Shown here: positions 6,234-10,120 of the stretch, in pieces | Numbering within the stretch: position 1 is the stretch's first letter | Layout of the letters: the number at the start of each line of letters is the position of its first letter | Origin: Candolleomyces eurysporus | Lineage: Eukaryota; Basidiomycota; Agaricomycetes; Agaricales; Psathyrellaceae | DNA: 10,120 nt | Assembly (NCBI GenBank): GCA_027579435.1 | Contig: JANBPK010001803.1 | Location: 1-10,120, forward strand | Direction of reading: 5' to 3' | The notes under the pieces: generated by a model | What the model saw: the letters and a program-made list of their open reading frames with translations, nothing else | Databases searched by the model: none | Told to the model about the DNA's origin: nothing | Position numbers and translations under genes: made by a program

Positions 6234-8307
6234 GTTCTTCCGTCGTCAATGAGGTCAAGTTCGACTCTCTTACCCAAAGCAAGATCGTCAACGTCAGTTT
6301 GTATAGTAATCGAGCAGAGGTTTCGCGTGCGTACACCAAGTTCAAAGTCGCGCCTGGTCAGAATCAAGTTGTTCTTTCCTCACTGCCGAATCTACTTGAT
6401 CGAACCTCTATCAGGTGAGCTCAAGGTACCTCAAACGCATCATGTAGGCTGATTCCTGGATTCGTCTAGGGTTGAAGGTCGTGGTGCAGCCTCAATTCAA
6501 GATGTCACCATATCCTGCGAAATCGCACCAAGACCTCCGGCGACCTCACCGAAGCTGAGGGAGCTGCAAGTACAGAAAGAAGATCTGGAGAATGCGCTAA
6601 GACGGTGCAAAAAGACGCAAGATGTTCTCGAAAGCTACATCAACAAGCTCAATTTCAATACGCAGTCTCTTTCCGAGGGCAAAGTTGATATACTTCCTGT
6701 CATTGACAGCTATGACGAAGCCGCGGAAAAATATGACAAGAAAGAGATGGAATTGAGGAGGCAGTTGAAGACGCTGGAGCTAGAGATGGACGAAGAGCGT
6801 GCTTTGCTTTGGGCTTCGGTCTCCTCCGTCGACCCACATCGTTCGATGATGGCCACTGTCAGCATATTTGCCGAGTCAGAGGGAGATCTGGAGGTCATTC
6901 TGAAATATGGTACGCTCCTCATTTCACATTTTCTTTGGCAGTTCACTGAGACATGGACTAGCCATGCTTGGGAATGCGAGCTGGACGGCGTTGTATGACA
7001 TCCGAGTCAACACGGAGGCTAAAGAGCAACCTGTAGAGGTGATCTTCCGGGCGGCGATCCAACAAAGCACGGGCGAGGCGAGTCCTTCCACATTACGACT
7101 GTTCCCAGTTGAACCTGACCTTCTCGTAGGAGTGGACGAATGCGCCCGTTACGCTGGAGACTGCGATGCTCACTCTGGATCAGTCCGTCCCGGAACTGAA
7201 AACATGGAATCTCTCTATCTACAAACCCGCTCCTCCCCCATTCAGCAGTCGAGACACTCCCAGAAGCCTGCTGGGATATGGGAAGAAAGATAAGAAAGTT
7301 TCACCCCGTTGGGCCCAGCCAGAGTCTTACTCTGCTGACTGTGCCACTGCCTCTGAAGCGTCCTCCGACGAGTGTGATGAGGAGGGCGGAGCTTCTACAC
7401 AACCTGTGGTGCACGCTACTGCTGCTGTTACTTCCAAAGGCTCTGTGAACGCGACCTTCCGAATTCCGGGTCTTATCACCATACCTTCTGACTGTGTAGC
7501 GCACAACGTCACAGTGGCCACCTTGACGCCTGAGGCCAAACTAACGTGGCTTTCGGTACCAAGTGCGGATAGCCGTGTCCACTTGACAGTGAGTATTGCA
7601 GTTCGAGATGGAGAGATAGACATTTCGTTGACTCTTTCGCTTTACAGGCCGTGCTGAAAAACACTTCGGAGTACACGCTTCCAGAGGGTTCTTCAGGTAT
7701 AACCGTTGACGGTAGCTTCATCTCGAAGTCGACCGTACCTCTCGTTAGTCCGCAGGAGAGCTTCACCTGCGCCCTTGGGTACGTCGTCAGCAAAAAATCC
7801 ATTTCGTATCCCATCTTCATTTCTGACTACCAAATGAACAGTCTTGACCCCTCCATCCGCATCACATACGATCCGCGGGCCAAGAAGGCCTCTCAGTCCG
7901 GCATTATCTCGAAGACATCTTCAACAGTCTTCACTCAACGCATTTCCGTACACAACACCAAGTCCATCGCGGTGGATAACCTGAAGATCGTCGACCGCAT
8001 TCCAGTCTCTGAGGATTCCCAGATCACTGTCAAACTGATTTCCCCTGTGCTTCCCACCAACTCGACGTCTGCAGGAAGCAGTTTAAATCTAAGCGCAATC
8101 ACAGGCACACTCACGAAACGCGTCAAGCTGGCAGACGGAGTGGTGGCCCAGTGGTATGGTGCAGACGAGGAGGCCACTAATGCCGAGTATCTTGGAAAGG
8201 ATGGAAAAGTGCAATGGTTGTGCTCGTTGCCGTCCCAGAAGAAGGTGGACTTGACCTTGCAGTGGGAGGTATCTGTTCCGAAAGAAGTGGTCGTCGTCGG
8301 TCTTTGA
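6197..8307 (+). CDS. DUF4140/DUF4139 protein (mucoidy inhibitor A-like), 6 exons, 609 aa
   Basis: Exons are 6197-6414, 6470-6909, 6962-7077, 7130-7588, 7648-7778 and 7842-8307. Introns are 55, 52, 52, 59 and 63 nt. The DUF4140 region spans about residues 28-85 (VNVSLYSNRAEVSRAY, then VEGRGAASIQDV). A charged coiled-coil stretch follows (about 100-200). DUF4139 runs from about 215 to the end with its marker strings: NASWTALYDIRV (224-235), QSTGEEW (254-260), TWNLSIYKP (283-291), FRIPG, YTLPEGSSG, GLDPSIRITY and a C-terminal QWEVSVP. A Ser/acidic linker (about 296-350) interrupts the domain, a variable place in the family. The ATG at 6197 has a good context (AGCAATGG) and follows a pyrimidine-rich leader; an upstream in-frame ATG at 6128 adds nothing conserved. 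No signal peptide or membrane segment, so probably intracellular. The family's biochemical role is not established; the name comes from a bacterial relative. Length fits fungal members. Confidence 0.95.
7078..7129 (+). other. GC-AG intron (intron 3 of the DUF4139 gene)
   Basis: The flanking exons must join as ...AGC ACG GGC GAG / GAG TGG ACG... to give the conserved QSTGEEW motif in frame. This puts the intron at 7078-7129, starting GCGAGT and ending TCGTAG, phase 0, 52 nt. The only nearby GT (7082) does not restore the frame with any AG before the conserved block. Confidence 0.8.
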
Positions 8308-8500
8308 CCGAAGTCGGACAGGATTGCACACCGTATGTACCTCATTCATTTCCGACACTTCTGTTCTCGCTCAGTCAGTGTTTGTATAATAGAAGCACGA
8401 TCTCAATCTATTGGATCTCGTCAAAAGTACATAGAAATCAAAGGAGTGGAAGGATCTTTCCAGAAAGATCAGGATGTATCATAAATACTGAGACGGAGCT
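8308..8500. other. Convergent intergenic region shared by two 3' ends
   Basis: Both flanking genes end here, 193 bp apart. On the plus strand there are TGTATAATAG (8382-8391) and ATAAATA (about 8481-8487) strings that could serve 3'-end formation. A perfect 7-bp inverted repeat, GATCTTT-CCAG-AAAGATC, lies at 8453-8470. No gene fits in this gap. Confidence 0.5.
8453..8470. repeat. Inverted repeat between convergent genes
   Basis: The arms GATCTTT and AAAGATC surround a CCAG loop. A hairpin would form on either transcript's 3' region. Fungal 3' ends do not normally depend on hairpins, so any role is a guess. Confidence 0.5.
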
Positions 8501-9748
8501 CTAAGGACGATAGACACGCATCGCCGCAAAGTCGAAGTACGCCTCATTGAAAGCAGCAGGGTTGTTGTTGACGAGGTCAACGCAGTTGCCAGGGCACCCA
8601 GACTGACCGAACACGCTACCAGCCCAGTCACCACCTGTAATTTCACGAAAGGAGGAGCGATCGTCAGTAAAAGAACGAGACAAAGAAGGCGGTGAAGGCT
8701 TACAGAGTGTCAAGTTGATGATGATGTTATGAGCCGCGAAGTGCTGATCCATGTTGCAGTTGGTGTCGGGGAAGAAAGCGGTGGGAGTACCCCAAGTATC
8801 AGGTCGCACAGAGCCCTGACCCTCCTTGACCTCACGAGGAACGCTGCTATCATTACGAGCCCAGAACCAGACCTTGAGGAAGTTGGACGAGCGTTCAACA
8901 GCGTACCACCCTCCTCCATTCTGGTTGAACGCAGGACCGTAGCTCTGAGGGGTATTGAACTTGACTGGGCAGCCGATGTTGGAGTTGATAGTAGCATCGC
9001 AGTTCTCGAGGACTTGTGTGCTAAATCGAACAACAGTGTTAGAAGGACGGATCTTGTCAAAAGGTAAAACAATAGACATACCCAAGTTGACCACCTCGGT
9101 TGGCAGGCATGACACAACCAGGACCGGTATGGAGAGTAGCAGCGTTAGGACCCTCGTCGTTGACGCCCTCGAGAATGTCGAATTCACCACCGAAAGGCCA
9201 GTTGAAGGGATCAACCTCCCAGACCGCGGGCCAGGTACCACATCCCTGGGGCATATGGCGAATATCGAATCTGCAAACGGAAGGGCGGTCAGTATTGGTT
9301 ACGAGCCGCGGCCGCAGAGCGTGTGGTAACGGTAGACACTCACACAGCAACATGCTCCTTGTAGTTCTTCTTGGACCTGAGACGAACGGAATCACGACCA
9401 GGTCCGTCCGCTCTAAGGACCGTCGAGCTATCGGGACGAAGGATGAACGTATCTCCAGCGCCGAAGGTGAGGTTCTTGGATTTCGCAGTGGCACCATCAA
9501 CGTAATTCCTATCGGAACGTCAGTACACAGACAAAGAAAAGAATTGGAGACAAAGGAATGACATACACTCGGCCGTTAGTGGGATCCTGAATTGCCTCAA
9601 AGTCGAAGGCGTCAAAGAAACCTGCACCCTTGACGTCCTGGGAGACCTTATAGATTTTGGAAGTGGCGGCGACATTGCACAGCGGAACGGACTTGACAAA
9701 AGTAAGGAGGGAAAGGACAGTGAGGGCCAAGGGGAAGTAAGAGTGCAT
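8501..9748 (-). CDS. Secreted GH16 endo-beta-1,3(4)-glucanase (Lam16A-like), 5 exons, 328 aa
   Basis: Exons are 9748-9567, 9508-9344, 9270-9082, 9020-8704 and 8634-8501. Introns are 58, 73, 61 and 69 nt with GTATGT, GTGAGT, GTATGT and GTAAGC donors and AG acceptors; all joins keep frame. Residues 1-20 form a signal peptide (MHSYFPLALTVLSLLTFVKS). The GH16 domain fills the rest: DPTNGRVNYVD (55-65), HMPQGCGTWPAVWE (121-134), the active-site loop WPFGGEFDILEGVND (140-154), then NGGGWYA.ER, KVWFWARND, GDWAG and a CPGNCVD near the end. E145 is the expected nucleophile, D147 the helper and E150 the acid/base, in the E.D..E spacing of the bulged GH16 group. The layout matches Phanerochaete laminarinase 16A (subfamily 18), which cuts beta-1,3- and 1,3/1,4- or 1,6-branched glucans; likely roles are fungal wall turnover or glucan use. 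Slightly unusual is Phe between E145 and D147, where Ile or Val is common. Confidence 0.95.
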
Positions 9749-9911
9749 CGTAAAAAGATAGACAGAGATCGCGGTAGGAGTGAGTAGCCTTTAATGAAAG
9801 AATGGTCGTGAGCCGTATAGGTAAATCTCAAGGCGTCGCAGACGCTGGATGAGCTGCAGTCGGGCTTGGGTGAGGAAGGTTGATGAGAAAAAAGAGGGAG
9901 TAGACCGCCCC

Positions 9912-9919
9912 CTTTTATA
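9912..9919 (-). promoter_or_regulatory. TATA box of the GH16 gene
   Basis: The minus strand reads CCTATAAAAGGGG, a near-ideal TATA box 164 nt upstream of the ATG at 9748. A CT-rich stretch with CTCATCAACC follows at about 9870-9900, a plausible transcription start zone, giving a leader of roughly 130-140 nt. Confidence 0.75.
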
Positions 9920-9977
9920 GGGCAGGTGGATGCATGGAAAATAGTGGCTTTGTGACCACTTGACTTCCTTTCGAGGT

Positions 9978-9989
9978 GTGTGGCCACAC
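9978..9989. promoter_or_regulatory. 12-bp perfect palindrome upstream of the GH16 TATA box
   Basis: GTGTGGCCACAC is fully palindromic and sits about 60 bp upstream of the TATA box. It could be a site for a dimeric regulator of the glucanase gene. I cannot assign it to a known factor. Confidence 0.35.
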
Positions 9990-10120
9990 GGGAGCGACAA
10001 AGCAACAATGGGGTTTGTGTTCGCCATTGATCGTCCAAGCCACACTTAAGCGCGAGGCCAAGCAGAAAAGGAAATTCGTTCCCCAAAATCCCAAGGATAA
10101 CGGCTGTGCAAAAGTGACTG

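Noticed and set aside
7651..8307. Reading the last part of the DUF4139 gene as one continuous exon
   Set aside because: It would insert 21 residues into the conserved ALG-LDPSIR motif. Good splice sites (GTACGT...ACAG) remove them exactly.
8729..9561. Plus-strand open frames across the GH16 gene
   Set aside because: They are antisense shadows of GH16 exons. The minus strand carries the catalytic motif and consistent introns.
9520..10086. 188-codon minus-strand open frame over the GH16 promoter
   Set aside because: It crosses the TATA box, the CT-rich leader and GH16 exon 1 in another frame. The GH16 reading is clearly the real one.
1..10120. Search for CRISPR arrays, rRNA, tRNA or a multi-gene defence or metabolic cluster
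   Set aside because: No regularly spaced repeats and no RNA gene signatures were seen. The genes present do not form a recognisable pathway, and introns show a eukaryotic genome.

Overview
The window looks like a piece of a filamentous basidiomycete genome. The evidence is short introns (52-73 nt in the two well-supported genes) with good fungal splice sites, a Lam16A-type family 16 glycoside hydrolase, a fungal DUF4140/DUF4139 protein, a small secreted protein of fungal style, and short CT-rich leaders. Single N bases at 2301 and 4436 suggest a draft assembly. All functional assignments are from reading the translated exons; no database search was possible.

Left part (1-3570): the 5' end of a possible gene may run off the left edge on the minus strand. 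It is followed by a four-exon gene (320-1113, minus) for a 203-residue secreted protein of unknown function. A second, diverged copy of the locus lies just to its right (about 2412-3570). That copy keeps exons homologous to the 3' half of the gene with both introns at identical lengths. It has lost the exon for the signal peptide and pro-region, and a TG-repeat tract sits at the break, so I call it a pseudogene. The duplication includes upstream DNA: a well conserved 66-nt block recurs far upstream of each copy.

Middle part (3571-6196): mostly gene-poor. It holds a clear 406-bp miniature inverted-repeat element (4480-4885) with about 75-nt terminal inverted repeats and no coding capacity. A weak antisense candidate gene (5718-6233, minus) lies just upstream of, and slightly overlapping, the next gene.

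Right part (6197-10120): two convergent, well-supported genes. The first, on plus (6197-8307, six exons), encodes a 609-residue DUF4140/DUF4139 protein ('mucoidy inhibitor A-like'). Its third intron must be a GC-AG intron. The second, on minus (8501-9748, five exons), encodes a 328-residue secreted GH16 endo-beta-1,3(4)-glucanase with catalytic E145, D147 and E150 and a TATA box 164 nt upstream of its ATG. The two stop codons are about 190 bp apart. I see no shared pathway between these genes; the order looks like ordinary fungal chromosome. No CRISPR, rRNA or tRNA was found.
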